From positions 1 through 64,000 of the forward strand of contig JAITSY010000019.1 of the NCBI GenBank assembly GCA_031287415.1: DNA of 64,000 nt, written 5' to 3'. This DNA is from Candidatus Methanorbis basalitermitum. GTDB taxonomy: Archaea; Halobacteriota; Methanomicrobia; Methanomicrobiales; Methanocorpusculaceae. Made by a program: the position numbers and the translations under genes. Below, piece by piece: positions 34,721 to 44,312 of this stretch. The number at the start of each line of letters is the position of its first letter. Within the stretch, counting starts at the first letter, position 1. The notes beneath the pieces were generated by a model. It saw only the letters and a list, made by a program, of their open reading frames with translations. It had not been told where the DNA came from and did not search any database.

Positions 34721-35143
34721 ATGAGGAAAGTGTCCTATCAATTCCCAAATCGCTGTGATATTGAATTTGAAGCAGACGTCACATTTCCGACATTTCTCGA
34801 TGCCATGGTGTCGCTTGCCGACAGGCAGAACAACTTCAGAACCGCTGCAGGCCCTACCAAGTGCGAAATATCCATTTTTTTCGCCCATGATCATTTGGGT
34901 TTTGAAAAGGTAACCCCTGGCGCAGACATCAGCAAAACCACCACCGAGGCTGCTGACATTCTCGTAACGCTCACTGACACACTTCTGAAAGCATCAGGCA
35001 ACGTCCCCTTAAACGATCACCGGTTTATGATCCGCACTCCGGAAAAAGGCGATAGGACTGAGATCTTCATCACCAAATCCCCCATGATCAAGGGCTTTGA
35101 TGCAATGGACATGAAGATGATGATTCTTGGGGCACTTGCGTGA
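34721..35143 (+). CDS. Conserved-looking archaeal protein of unknown function
   Basis: This is a 140-residue soluble alpha-beta protein. The N-terminal strand pattern reads VSYQFPNRCDIEFEADVTF. A long helix with TEAADILVTLTDTLLK follows in the middle, and the end is FITKSPMIKGFDAMDMKM. I do not recognise the family. Its stop codon overlaps the GTG start of the DUF2240-like gene by 4 bp, so the two are translationally coupled and probably functionally linked. A TATA-like AAAAAATATACT lies about 35-40 bp upstream. Confidence 0.65.
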   Translation: MRKVSYQFPNRCDIEFEADVTFPTFLDAMVSLADRQNNFRTAAGPTKCEISIFFAHDHLGFEKVTPGADISKTTTEAADILVTLTDTLLKASGNVPLNDHRFMIRTPEKGDRTEIFITKSPMIKGFDAMDMKMMILGALA

Positions 35144-35613
35144 ACGAGCTGGAAACAACCACCGCAGCACCTTTCAAGCACAGCAGAAAAGACCGGCTCA
35201 GCAAGATGGAACTTGTGTTCTACTATGTGCAGGACAAGCGATGGATGAGTCAGGATCATGCAAAAAAATTGATTGAACTTGCCACAAAGCGTGGCCTTCT
35301 GAGAAAAGAAGGAGAAGAAAACAGCTATCGTCATGCTGCATCGCTCGCCAGTGTAACCATTCCTTTAGGATTTCGCCCCAGTGATGAAATCTTTGCCGAG
35401 ACTGAAGCGGAAAAAGATCCCATTGAGGCGCTGCTCGAAGACGTTGCTACAACAACCGGCAAACCCAAGAGAGAGCTCGCTGCAGAACTCCAGGAGATCT
35501 CGGGACACTTTGACAATCTGTTGGAACCTGCGGCGGCTGCCACCCTTCTTGCAAAAAAATACCGCATCAACTACAAGCCTGCTCTTCGCGAAGCACTGCA
35601 GGGACGACAGTAA
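35140..35613 (+). CDS. DUF2240-like protein
   Basis: This 157-residue protein begins at GTG 35140, overlapping the previous stop. It has a winged-helix-like N-terminal half (FKHSRKDRLSKMELVFYYVQDKRWMSQDHAKKLI) with an Asp-Lys-Arg-Trp segment typical of the archaeal DUF2240 group. The C-terminal half is helical and charged, with KRELAAELQEIS. The function is unknown; the fold suggests nucleic-acid or protein binding. It is followed 8 bp later by a family 2 palindrome. Confidence 0.7.
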   Translation: MNELETTTAAPFKHSRKDRLSKMELVFYYVQDKRWMSQDHAKKLIELATKRGLLRKEGEENSYRHAASLASVTIPLGFRPSDEIFAETEAEKDPIEALLEDVATTTGKPKRELAAELQEISGHFDNLLEPAAAATLLAKKYRINYKPALREALQGRQ

Positions 35614-35621
35614 CTGCTTTA

Positions 35622-35670
35622 GTTGCATGACAACGGAACCCGCTGCACACCTCTATCAGAGGCATGCAGC
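35622..35670 (+). repeat. Family 2 GC-rich palindromic repeat, copy 6
   Basis: GTTGCATGACAACGGAACCCGCTGCACACCTCTATCAGAGGCATGCAGC. The second half is a CTGCACACCTC/GAGGCATGCAG hairpin. It directly follows the DUF2240-like gene. Confidence 0.7.
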
Positions 35671-35717
35671 TTTTGAAACGTTAGGACGAAGAGAAAAAGT
35701 ACTGGAGAGAGAGGGAT

Positions 35718-36122
35718 TTACTCTACTGAGGCTGCCACTTCTGCAGGGGCCATGATCTCTGTGATCGGCTTTTCACCGTAAATGGAGATTTTGGCATTTA
35801 CCTGAACAAAATCTGCGGCGATCTCGTTGCCGCGCTGGCCCTTACGTTCTCTCTGACCGTTGTGTTTTGCGTGGAAACCAAACCCATCGGAAAGGAGAAG
35901 GTTTCTTCTACCGTTGCCCGGAAGGTCCGGACGTGCTGGAGTTCCTGCTTTGTCCGAACCACCAGTAATAATAATCTTGTAACCATTCAGACCAAACGGG
36001 GAGCCGTCAACCTCAGTGCCAATCTTCTTTCCAAGAAGAGCACCTGCAGCTGCCCCCGTGGCAGCTATTTTGTACGAGAGACCGGTTTTCGGGTCTGACA
36101 GTACGACCTTAAAGTCTACCAT
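35718..36122 (-). CDS. rps6e: Small subunit ribosomal protein S6e
   Basis: This 134-residue protein matches S6e: MVDFKVVLSDPKTGLSYK at the start, a LLGKKIGTEVDG segment, the ITGGSDKAGTPARPDLPG motif and GQRERKGQRGNEIA. It is a 30S component. I start at the internal Met, nine codons into the track ORF. It lies 70 bp downstream of the aIF5B gene on the same strand, an association common in archaea. Confidence 0.95.
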   Translation of the reverse strand: MVDFKVVLSDPKTGLSYKIAATGAAAGALLGKKIGTEVDGSPFGLNGYKIIITGGSDKAGTPARPDLPGNGRRNLLLSDGFGFHAKHNGQRERKGQRGNEIAADFVQVNAKISIYGEKPITEIMAPAEVAASVE

Positions 36123-36192
36123 TGTATAAGCACATCTCCTCGATATCAAAGGATGCCGAAGTACCTATATAGTTAGTCTCTTCCCATTTATA

Positions 36193-37968
36193 CTACTTCC
36201 CCCAAAAGGGCTTGCTCCTGCGGAAGATATGCGCATACTCTTCCAGCGCCTCCTGCGTGCCTGCGTTTAAATGAGATAGCATCTCTGTCTCCAGAATCTT
36301 CACATGCCGTTCAGGCACGGCAACATAGAGCGTATCGCCGGCATCGATTTGCCTCCCGATGATGACGTCGTCAATGGAAACCGCAACCTCGGCCCCCTCC
36401 TTTGCCTCCTGAATGGTTTCTTTGTTCAGCTTGATCTGCTTGATCTCGCCAATCACTTTGCCGTCGCGCGTTGCAACGCCCACGTGCGGTCGGAGAATAC
36501 CGCCCAAAATTCTCACGCCCACAACTGCCGGACCACTCTGGCGGAACACGCAGCCCGGGAGGATAGAAAACTTTGCCGGAAGGATAACGGTCTCAAACTG
36601 CCTTGTTTCCCGTGCACGGGTCAACTCGCCGCACCAGCCAATGTAATCATCAATGAGCTTATAGATGACGCGATTGGAAAAGATCTTCACATCAACCTCT
36701 CTGTCACGGATCATAGCTTCCGCATCCGGCAGCAAAGGAACGTTGAAGCAAAGCACCGTCTTGTACAGCTCATCTCTCATCACGCTGATCTCAATTAAGT
36801 CGCGGCGGCTGACCGGGCCAACTTCAGCACGCATGATCGGGATCTTCTTCCCCTCAAGTTCCTTTGAAAGTGCTTCAAGGGCACCGATCGTGTCTGCGCG
36901 GACAGTTATGCCTCTCTCAGAAAGCATCACATTGATCTCCTGCATCTCCTCCTCGATTTTAGCGAACGTCTCATCGCGATTACCGCGAATCACCCGGATG
37001 GGAGATCCGGCAATGATATTTTCCAGATTCGGCGCAGTGATCTTCACGCCGGCGGCCGCTGTCACAGATCTGGCGCGACGGAACTGATCCTCGATCAAGA
37101 TCTCCTTCATCGGCCTGGGCTGCAGAAGCGCCCGGACCTTTGTGGCAACCGGGCCGTCCTCTCCTGCAATTGCAATCTCATCGCCAACACAAATGATGCC
37201 GTCGTAAAGGATCACATCCAGCGTGGTTCCCATACCCTTCTCTTCCTTGACCTCAAGCACCGTACCTATGCCAGGGCCATCGGCCGTGGTTTTAAGGTCC
37301 CGGGTTAAAAACCGTTGTGCGAGACCGATCATCACCATCAGCAGATCGCCGATGCCTTCGCCGGTCATGCTGCTGACTGGAACGATCACCAGATTGTGCT
37401 GAAAATCCTTCACGCGATCGAATCGCTCAGAGTTGAATCCCATCTCGGCAAGTTTTCCAACCAGCTCGTACACACGGTTTTCGCACTCGGTCTGCACACG
37501 TTCGTTCTGGCTCTTGTATGACTGCAGAAACGAGGCATTTTCCACCGATCGCCAGCCAGGGATGCGATCGATCTTCGTTGCCGCAATAACGAACGGCGTC
37601 TTGCAGTTCCGCAGAATCTGGAGGGCTTCCACCGTCTGTTGCTTGAAGCCTTCGTTGACATCAACCACAAGAATGGCAATATCAGCAAGTGCACCACCGC
37701 GGGCGCGGAGTGTGGTAAATGCGTGGTGCCCCGGCGTGTCGATGAAGAGAAGACCGGGGATCTTTGTCTTCAGTCTCCCTAAATCACCGCTCATATTCAT
37801 AATCGAATCAATGGGGATCATCGTCGCGCCGATATGCTGGGTAATTGCTCCTGCTTCTCCTGCGGCAACACGCGACCCGCGAATCCAATCAAGAAGCGAT
37901 GTCTTCCCATGATCCACGTGACCCAGTACACAGACAATAGGGGTACGGATGTGTTGTTCATCTTCCAT
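36193..37968 (-). CDS. infB: Translation initiation factor aIF5B (IF-2 type)
   Basis: This 591-residue GTPase has G1 GHVDHGKTSLL, G3 DTPGHHAFTTLR and G4 AATKIDRI, followed by the beta-barrel and C-terminal domains of aIF5B. It promotes ribosomal subunit joining during initiation. I start at MEDEQHIRTP because the preceding 50 in-frame codons show no homology-like pattern and the ATG is at the usual distance from G1. It precedes rps6e and probably shares its transcript. Confidence 0.93.
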   Translation of the reverse strand: MEDEQHIRTPIVCVLGHVDHGKTSLLDWIRGSRVAAGEAGAITQHIGATMIPIDSIMNMSGDLGRLKTKIPGLLFIDTPGHHAFTTLRARGGALADIAILVVDVNEGFKQQTVEALQILRNCKTPFVIAATKIDRIPGWRSVENASFLQSYKSQNERVQTECENRVYELVGKLAEMGFNSERFDRVKDFQHNLVIVPVSSMTGEGIGDLLMVMIGLAQRFLTRDLKTTADGPGIGTVLEVKEEKGMGTTLDVILYDGIICVGDEIAIAGEDGPVATKVRALLQPRPMKEILIEDQFRRARSVTAAAGVKITAPNLENIIAGSPIRVIRGNRDETFAKIEEEMQEINVMLSERGITVRADTIGALEALSKELEGKKIPIMRAEVGPVSRRDLIEISVMRDELYKTVLCFNVPLLPDAEAMIRDREVDVKIFSNRVIYKLIDDYIGWCGELTRARETRQFETVILPAKFSILPGCVFRQSGPAVVGVRILGGILRPHVGVATRDGKVIGEIKQIKLNKETIQEAKEGAEVAVSIDDVIIGRQIDAGDTLYVAVPERHVKILETEMLSHLNAGTQEALEEYAHIFRRSKPFWGK

Positions 37969-38160
37969 TTTTCCCTCACACTCTGTATTTGCAAAACAGA
38001 GATCAAAACTACTTAAATATAGGTCATGGACAGTAATAAACGTGAATGGCAGTCCAGCCCCTCTACTAAAGGATATGTTAATATTTGGGAACACCCTATG
38101 TAGTAGAGTGTTTCTCACGGCAGTGTGAAACCGGATCTTTTCCAGATATACTGGATTTCA

Positions 38161-38234
38161 GGCTAAGGTAGGGTAGCTGGACATCCTATAGGACTGTGGA
38201 TCCTTTGACCCGGGTTCGAGTCCCGGCCTTGGCC
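38161..38234 (+). tRNA. tRNA-His (anticodon GUG)
   Basis: The acceptor GCTAAGG pairs with CCTTGGC. An extra G precedes it (position -1) and C is the discriminator, the identity pair of tRNA-His. The anticodon loop CTGTGGA gives GTG, and the T arm is CCGGG-TTCGAGT-CCCGG. The outer anticodon-stem pair is a T-T mismatch and the D stem is weak. CCA is not encoded. Confidence 0.85.
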
Positions 38235-38260
38235 CTTTCGCATGTTTAGAGTTGGCAGTA

Positions 38261-38590
38261 TTAGCATTCCTGACTTTCGCAGGAGAGATTGCCGATCATC
38301 CACTTCAGTGTCCAGTATTTTATCCCATGCACAATATCCATCAGTTCTCTGCCGCTCTCGGTAAGCGTTGGACTCGGATTTTACCGGCACGACGTTTGTA
38401 TCAACGCTTTTTGACACCATCCCATCGATTTCCAGCTCTCGTGCAACCTCTCGGAAAGATCCTTTGCCGTAATCTCCGGCAACCGATCCTTTAGCTCAAA
38501 AAATCTGCGGGTATAGTTTTTTCCCCTTAAACAGCTCTAAAATCATCAGCAATGTCCATTTCTTTGTCAGATAGTTGACAGTGAGATTCA
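38261..38590 (-). pseudogene. Decayed HxlR-family winged-helix regulator
   Basis: Reading the minus strand through frameshifts gives the HxlR pattern. NYLTKKWTLLMILELFKG comes first, then FFELKDRLPEITAKDLSERL, then a wing segment around LEIDGMVSKSV, and the end ELMDIVHGIKYWTLKWM. At least two frameshifts break it. HxlR proteins are small DNA-binding repressors or activators. It directly follows tRNA-His, a frequent site of gene gain and loss. Confidence 0.65.
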
Positions 38591-38871
38591 CGGTGCAGAA
38601 CATATATAGACCGGAATGTATGAAGGCCATCTGTATCTATTTTTGTATCAGTTCCCTGCCGCACAAAAAAGAGAATAGTGCATCCCTTTCACAGGAAAAC
38701 ACAGCTTTTGACAGATTCATCACCCCTGATACCAGTATACAGTTTCTTTGTTGTCGGGGTTGCAGCCCGACCATGCAGGACGACGTCGGCGCTACGCCTA
38801 ACTCTTGACAGAGGGAACCGTGGCGTTCGGTCCATCATTGAACGCAAGGGATTTCGACGTGTTCGAGATGA

Positions 38872-38980
38872 GTTGTATGGTAGCGGAACCTGCTGGGTCA
38901 TGCAATGACTGCAAACGGACCCCGCTTGCAACCTGCCGCCGACCGCGTCGGCGTAACCTCTCTTTTTGAGGCATTCCAGC
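38872..38980 (+). repeat. Family 2 GC-rich palindromic repeat, copy 7 (with partial copies upstream)
   Basis: GTTGTATGGTAGCGGAACCTGCTGG, CATGCAATGACTGC, then GTCGGCGTAACCTCTCTTTTTGAGG. A partial copy lies at about 38752-38790 (GGGGTTGCAGCCCGACCATGC). The 38591-39167 interval has these repeats and no convincing gene. Confidence 0.55.
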
Positions 38981-39167
38981 ACCTGCTGAAACACGGCGTT
39001 CGCAACGAAAATTTCATGGAAAAAACAGCCTTTGCCAGGCAGATGACGCCAAAGAACACGACCCATCACATTTCACGGATATAAGATCTCCCATTTTCTC
39101 AACAGAACACCCAACACATACAGTAAAGAACTCAGCCGCAAACATACCTAAGAAACGAGGAAGCGAA

Positions 39168-40049
39168 GTGCGCTATCACTACAACAAGAATACCGTCTAC
39201 ATCCGGGGGAAGTTTCGGGCGGCAAGTACTGGCGTTGACGGCGGGCTGAGAACTATCTCAACCATCCTCAACCGTACCGTCCCTATTGGTTTTAACCACG
39301 CGGATCCATCTGGCTATATCCGGAAACTACTCGTGCAAAAAGTATACGGAACCGACGCCTTTGGCCTCTTAACGGCGGTATGCATGCAGCATCTCTGCGT
39401 TCTTCAGTACGACTACATCACCGTCTTTGTAACCGCAGGTGTCTCCAACCAAAATCCTGATCCTGCTAGGCAGCACACCATCAACATTATCGTCACCTCA
39501 GACGAAAGTCTCTCGGATGCGGCAACCCTTGAAACCATCATGACAACAACCGAGGCAAAAATTCATGCCCTCCGCAACCTCGGCCGCGATTTCACCGGCA
39601 CCACCTCCGATGCAGTGGTGGTAGCCGCAGTCCCTGAAGATGTGCCCAGGCATACCTGCGCCGGAACCCTCACCGAAACTGGACGGCGGGTGTATGATGC
39701 GGTGCTTACCGGCGTTGCGGCAGCTCTTGATCGCCACGAAGGCCGGATCTCTCGGACACAACCGTCATACTTCATCTATTCCCACTATGGCGAAAATCAT
39801 TGGGTGGAATGGCAGAAGAACGGCTGCCCCTACTATCCCTGCCACTTCAAAGACCAGGTCTGCGATTTCTGCTACTGCCCATTCTACCCCTGTTACGACA
39901 CCGAACTTGGAGAATTTGCGACTAGTTCGTCCGGCGGAAAGGTGTGGGCCTGTACCAGCTGTCTGCTTCTCCACAAACTGGAAGCAACAGCGTATCTGAA
40001 GGCACATCCCGATGCAACGCTTGAAGAACTGAAACAACAGCGGATGTAA
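39168..40049 (+). CDS. cbiZ: Adenosylcobinamide amidohydrolase CbiZ with C-terminal Cys-rich domain
   Basis: This 293-residue protein has two parts. The first 210 or so residues match CbiZ (LSTGLRT-like DGGLRTISTILNRTV, VFVTAGVSNQNPD, NIIVTSDESLSDAATLE). CbiZ hydrolyses adenosylcobinamide to adenosylcobyric acid so that methanogens can salvage imported corrinoids. The last 80 or so residues form a Cys-rich small domain (CPYYPCHFKDQVCDFCYCPFYPC...CTSC). It starts at GTG 39168 after GAGGAAGCGAA. nreA follows by 7 bp. Confidence 0.88.
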   Translation: MRYHYNKNTVYIRGKFRAASTGVDGGLRTISTILNRTVPIGFNHADPSGYIRKLLVQKVYGTDAFGLLTAVCMQHLCVLQYDYITVFVTAGVSNQNPDPARQHTINIIVTSDESLSDAATLETIMTTTEAKIHALRNLGRDFTGTTSDAVVVAAVPEDVPRHTCAGTLTETGRRVYDAVLTGVAAALDRHEGRISRTQPSYFIYSHYGENHWVEWQKNGCPYYPCHFKDQVCDFCYCPFYPCYDTELGEFATSSSGGKVWACTSCLLLHKLEATAYLKAHPDATLEELKQQRM

Positions 40050-40056
40050 CCACCCC

Positions 40057-41226
40057 ATGCCTTCCCAGTGTTCTGTCTGCAAAGGAAAAGGCCTCTGCGA
40101 CCGGCCTGTCTGCCCCATTACTTGCCGGTTTCATGCATTAAAAGATGTAAGGCCAGTCAACGAGTATATGGGAGCGTCGCCGTCTGTCTTCATCGGAAGC
40201 CACGGTTATCCGCGTGTGGTCGGCGGCCCTCTTATGATCAGCGACTCGGACAATCCCCTGCAATGGGTGCGGAACGGGCTTTCCATCGATGACATTGTGG
40301 GCATCCGCTCGCGAACCATCCGCGGCGGAAAGGAACTGGAAATAAACGTCCCAGACGCCGAAAAAATTCAGGAGATTGCACTATCGGAACGGCCTCTCGA
40401 TGTTGAAGTGGTCTTCGCCAAACCAGTGCACTTCGATCTAAGCTTTGACGGAACTGTTGCACCGGTCGGCATGTCTGGTGCTATGAGAAGGCTGGATGTG
40501 ATTGATAACGCCCATGTTTCCCGAGTAGTGGATCGCTGCACCTCGGATACGGATCTCCGGGCAACGGATGCCGCACGCATTCTGTTTGAAAACGGAACGG
40601 ATGTGTACAAAATTACCAACCTCCTGTCCACAGGGCTTCTTGGTGTACAGCGGAAGGTAGTCCCAACCCGCTGGGCAATCACGGCAACCGACGATATGAT
40701 CTCATCCGGAATGAAGCACGATATCGTGCGGCTACCCGCACTGCCTGAGCATCAGGTGTTTTGTGCGACACTGCACGCAAACAGTCTCTGCTTCCTGCTG
40801 ATTCCGGCCGAGGAATGGAAGTTTGAGATGATCGAGCGCTGGCAGAAGCATTCGCTGTGGGCGGGAGACGAAGAGACGATAATCGAAGACAGTGAATCTG
40901 GACTCACAAAGAGCAAGTATTCGCCGCTCGCCGGGGCATACTACTCGGCGCGGCTGGCTGTGATTGAATATCTGAAATCGGTCGGCAGCTGCGCGAAGGT
41001 ACTCTGTATCAGGGATATTTCCGGGGAGTACTGGGCACCACTGGGGACCTGGGTGATCCGCGAGGCGTCGCATATATCACTCTCAACCGCGCCGATACGA
41101 ACGGAGACCCTCGCCGAGGCGATTGCGGCGGCAGTTGCAGCACTCAAAACAAATTTCTGGCTCCCTCATACAAAAATGCTGAGGGACATCAGACAACAGA
41201 AGACTCTCTCAAACTTCTTCTCATGA
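40057..41226 (+). CDS. nreA: Archaeal DNA-repair protein NreA
   Basis: This 389-residue protein has an N-terminal zinc finger (CSVCKGKGLCDRPVCPITC) and the long Nre family body (NEYMGASPSVFIGSHGYP, a VVPTRWAITATDD segment, SKYSPLAGAYYSARLAV). It ends in QKTLSNFF, a PCNA-interacting (PIP) motif. Nre proteins act in DNA-damage tolerance in haloarchaea through PCNA binding. The gene is 7 bp after cbiZ, probably in the same transcript with no obvious functional link. Confidence 0.88.
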   Translation: MPSQCSVCKGKGLCDRPVCPITCRFHALKDVRPVNEYMGASPSVFIGSHGYPRVVGGPLMISDSDNPLQWVRNGLSIDDIVGIRSRTIRGGKELEINVPDAEKIQEIALSERPLDVEVVFAKPVHFDLSFDGTVAPVGMSGAMRRLDVIDNAHVSRVVDRCTSDTDLRATDAARILFENGTDVYKITNLLSTGLLGVQRKVVPTRWAITATDDMISSGMKHDIVRLPALPEHQVFCATLHANSLCFLLIPAEEWKFEMIERWQKHSLWAGDEETIIEDSESGLTKSKYSPLAGAYYSARLAVIEYLKSVGSCAKVLCIRDISGEYWAPLGTWVIREASHISLSTAPIRTETLAEAIAAAVAALKTNFWLPHTKMLRDIRQQKTLSNFFS

Positions 41227-41287
41227 GTAATGACGAACCAACAGAAACAATACGGCTATGACACGCAAAATCCCGTTTGGCTGCAAC

Positions 41288-41312
41288 CCTACAGCGGGTT
41301 GCAGCAGATAAT
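41288..41312 (+). terminator. Hairpin after nreA, family 2-like
   Basis: CTGCAACCC-TACAGC-GGGTTGCAG is a perfect 9-bp stem. It lies 62 bp after the nreA stop. The remaining sequence to about 41560 holds no gene. Confidence 0.45.
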
Positions 41313-41559
41313 CAACCCTCTAAAAGCAGAGGGCAAAGGATAAGTTATTGGAAGAGTTTCACTGATCTGCCGGTGTCAAAACCCGCAATACGAACATTGC
41401 CTGATGTTTTACTGATCGTGTACGGTGAGAATTGGGATGGTTGGTGGTTCCCCGCACCATTGAAACCGAAAAAGGGGGAAAACTTGCAGAATCGTCCGAA
41501 AAATACAGGTAGTTAGATGACTCCACACCTGCGTGTTCCAATTCCGTATAACCGAGGTG

Positions 41560-43010
41560 ATACGGAACTGGAACACGCAGGCGGATAATTAAGGAAAGGA
41601 TCAGCACAAACACAACAAGAATGAAGGATGCAAGGAGTGCCAACTCAAATCTGTGGGTCGAGCACTGGTCTGCCTGCATGTTGCCTGCCCGGTGTCGTTG
41701 CGATACCCCCAAGCGGAAATGAAATTGTAGACTGCAATACAGATTGTCATCGGCGCAAGCTGCTCAAGACCGATGAGACTGGAAACCATACCCTGCCCCA
41801 TTTCGGCTACCGAAGGAAAGCACCATGTGCATAAGAGGTGACCTGAGCATGCCAAGACCGTGGCCCTATGACAAACTGCACGCTGATGAGTGTTCCGGTT
41901 TCTGTTAGGAGATTCATGTGCCAGAGCTGATAATAGCCGACAAGCAACAGAAGGGATCCGATGATACAGGGAGGATCTTGCCACCGATCTTATTGAACAA
42001 AAAGCCGAAGAAAATACCGGTGATCATCATGCCAATCGAAAGGGACGTCAAAATCATTCCGGCATCCGAGACAGTAAAGCCGCGGACATTCCACAAGAAA
42101 AACGGAAGGAGGTAGTTGACTCCAGCAAGACTTGCAATAACAAGGGAGATGGTCAGGTTCATCATGGAACACTGGGCTATTGAACAGCCGGAGATCGAGC
42201 ACCGGCTTGGCGTATCTGAGCTCGCGGATGATAAATTCGATAAGCGTTACTCTGGCAACCACAAAGCATTCGAGGATTGTCTGGTGTGTCTCCAGCCTAC
42301 GGACGGGGCCTTCCGATAATGTGTAGAGCGGAGATGCAAGTCCGAGGAAGATAAGCACCACCCCCCTTACTGTCAAACATTTTGCGAGGGACCATGCTTT
42401 TGTTCTGCACCGAAATTGCCTGGAATCCCAAGGCAATTACAATGATACCGAGAGGGACGTTGATGTAGAAGATCCACTCCCATGAAAAAACTTGGTCAGA
42501 AACCTTCGAGAACCTGGCAAAGAACAATTTTAGTGGCTGAAATGATCATCAGAATCCATAAGGATTTTTCCTTTCTGCTCGGCGATGAATGTGGGGATCA
42601 TTGCCAGACCAACTGTCATCAACATCGCGCAGTCGAGGTCTACAGAACGCGGGAGGCAAGAAGCGACGGATAAGAGTCAAGAAGTTCTGGAAAAACCGCA
42701 GGCAAACAATCCGGTGGTGAAGATGGCAACTCCTGCAAGGGAGGCCTTTTTGAACTCGATGATGTCGACGGCCTTTCCAGCAGTGAGAATACACCCAGCC
42801 ATAACCAACAGATAGATTGTTGCAATCCAGCTCAGCTAGGATGCTGAGAGATCGAATATCTCCAAGATGGTAGGGATTGCAATGTTAACGATGGTACCGT
42901 CAAACACTGACATGAACGCCGACAAAGCAACCACAAATATCAGTAGCCCCATCCATGCGGCTGCTACTTTATTAATATGCAGAATCCCCAATTCCACTGG
43001 CGGAAACAGC
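41560..43010 (-). pseudogene. Decayed DHA2-type (EmrB/QacA-like) MFS exporter
   Basis: Fragments of a 14-helix exporter can be followed in order on the minus strand. The first helix has MGLLIFVVALSAFMSVFDGTIVNIAIPT, the DHA2 motif. Next come WIATIYLLVMAGCILTAGKAV and VNYLLPFFLWNVRGFTVSDAG, and a last helix ALLASFILVVFVLILSLII. Numerous stops and frameshifts make it non-functional. It is the largest dead gene in the window, and the ORF-track entries across it are pieces of it or shadows. Confidence 0.8.
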
Positions 43011-43180
43011 ATGGAGCCCGCCTGGCCCTGATGCAAGAAAGCTGCGTTCCATTACTGCCCACTTGTCTGAAAACCCGAAATGCGTGTATCTGGGTTGAAT
43101 CCTGCAAAATGCAGGACAATACAGTGATAGTTGAAGAGATTTTGTGGTGTGTGTAGAATAGTAAACACCAATGAAGAAAA

Positions 43181-43244
43181 GTTGCATAGCAACGGAGCCC
43201 ACTGTCCTGCAATGCACGGCACACCTCCATCAGAGGTGTGCAGC
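43181..43244 (+). repeat. Family 2 GC-rich palindromic repeat, copy 8
   Basis: GTTGCATAGCAACGGAGCCC, CCTGCAATGCACGG, then CACACCTCCATCAGAGGTGTGCAG. The last part is a near-perfect hairpin. It lies between the dead exporter and the hypothetical gene at 43.3 kb, beyond the 3' end of the latter. Confidence 0.7.
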
Positions 43245-43292
43245 AGATCCAAGATGATCCTAACGCACAGTGAAGCACTATCCAAAAAAAAG

Positions 43293-44192
43293 TTACGCAT
43301 ATCCAGCCGGATGTTCCTCTTTCCCACAGGATTTCTCCTCGGCCTGATCTTCGGTGGATTTTCCACCGTAGAATTTTTCGTAAAATATTCTCAGGTTCTC
43401 TCCGCACTTTTTCACCAGACCCGGATCCACATTTCTGACGGGAATATTCCTTCCAAGCTCTGCTGACAGAATTTCCACCAGCTGAAAGATCGAGTCCGGT
43501 GTCATTTTGATCCGTGTCTCCTTGCCTGAGTAGAGCATCATGCTCACGTTCACGATCCAGTACGGATTATCTCCTTCTCGTCGATAAGTGTTGACATCCA
43601 CTGTATGCCAATCTTCATCCATCGTTCCAGATGACAGCGTGTATGCCAGTTGCACCCGATTTCCATAGAGGGCCGTCAGATGCTGAATGGTCCCTACAGC
43701 CCCCCTGCTTTTTTCGTCTTTCACCGCGTACAGAAGATCCTCGAAGAATATCGCGGAATTTACGTGGCATGCCGTCATTACCACCATCGTCGCCGAAGGC
43801 CCGAACAGCATCGACACCGCATTTACCACTTTTGGGAATGTCTTGCGGTCGATCGGATCGATGAGATGATATTCGAACACTTCGCGTATCTGTTCCATCA
43901 CTGCAGGGTTCATTTCTAAGATATTGGCAAAGAGTGCAAGGTCTGCAAGGAATTGTTCCGGGACCTCCTTGTGCGGCCGCTCCTGCCGTATCGCCTGATC
44001 AGGTTTCTGGGAGACACAACCTCCAATTGGGGCTGCCGCCCCCTCAAGCAGGATCTTCTCTTCCACGGGATTAGCCTTTGCCAGGAGAGGGACTGATTCC
44101 GTATCTGCCTTTTTCTTTGCGATCCTCCGTCGTTTTGGAGAACTTGTTTTTTCTGGCACCTCGCCTGCAGGACGGCTCTTCTCCTCAGTCAT
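43293..44192 (-). CDS. Uncharacterised protein downstream of the frh operon
   Basis: This 299-residue protein has a basic, low-complexity N-terminus (residues 1-80, Lys/Arg/Pro-rich, with SSPKRRRIAKKK). A folded domain of about 190 residues follows, with a helical segment FLADLALFANILEMNPAVMEQIREVFEYHLI and a beta-rich stretch containing YGNRVQLAYTLSSGTMDEDW. A charged tail ends it. I do not recognise the family. It is separated from frhB by a terminator-like hairpin, so it is probably an independent gene. The basic N-terminus could bind nucleic acid or membrane; this is conjecture. Confidence 0.6.
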   Translation of the reverse strand: MTEEKSRPAGEVPEKTSSPKRRRIAKKKADTESVPLLAKANPVEEKILLEGAAAPIGGCVSQKPDQAIRQERPHKEVPEQFLADLALFANILEMNPAVMEQIREVFEYHLIDPIDRKTFPKVVNAVSMLFGPSATMVVMTACHVNSAIFFEDLLYAVKDEKSRGAVGTIQHLTALYGNRVQLAYTLSSGTMDEDWHTVDVNTYRREGDNPYWIVNVSMMLYSGKETRIKMTPDSIFQLVEILSAELGRNIPVRNVDPGLVKKCGENLRIFYEKFYGGKSTEDQAEEKSCGKEEHPAGYA

Positions 44193-44255
44193 ACTAACTC
44201 ATTTGCACCGGAAGTACAAAAACATCATCGATACGCATGAATGAGCGGAGGATTT

Positions 44256-44305
44256 TTCAAAAAAAGGTTGTACCCGAGAGGAGTGGGTACCATGTACAAC
44301 CCTTT
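44256..44305 (-). terminator. Terminator-like hairpin after frhB
   Basis: On the minus strand AAAGGGTTGTAC...GTACAACCTTT is a stem of 11 bp or more with a loop of about 20 nt, followed directly by a run of seven T. It lies just after the frhB stop and would end the frhADGB transcript. Confidence 0.6.
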
Positions 44306-44312
44306 GACACGG

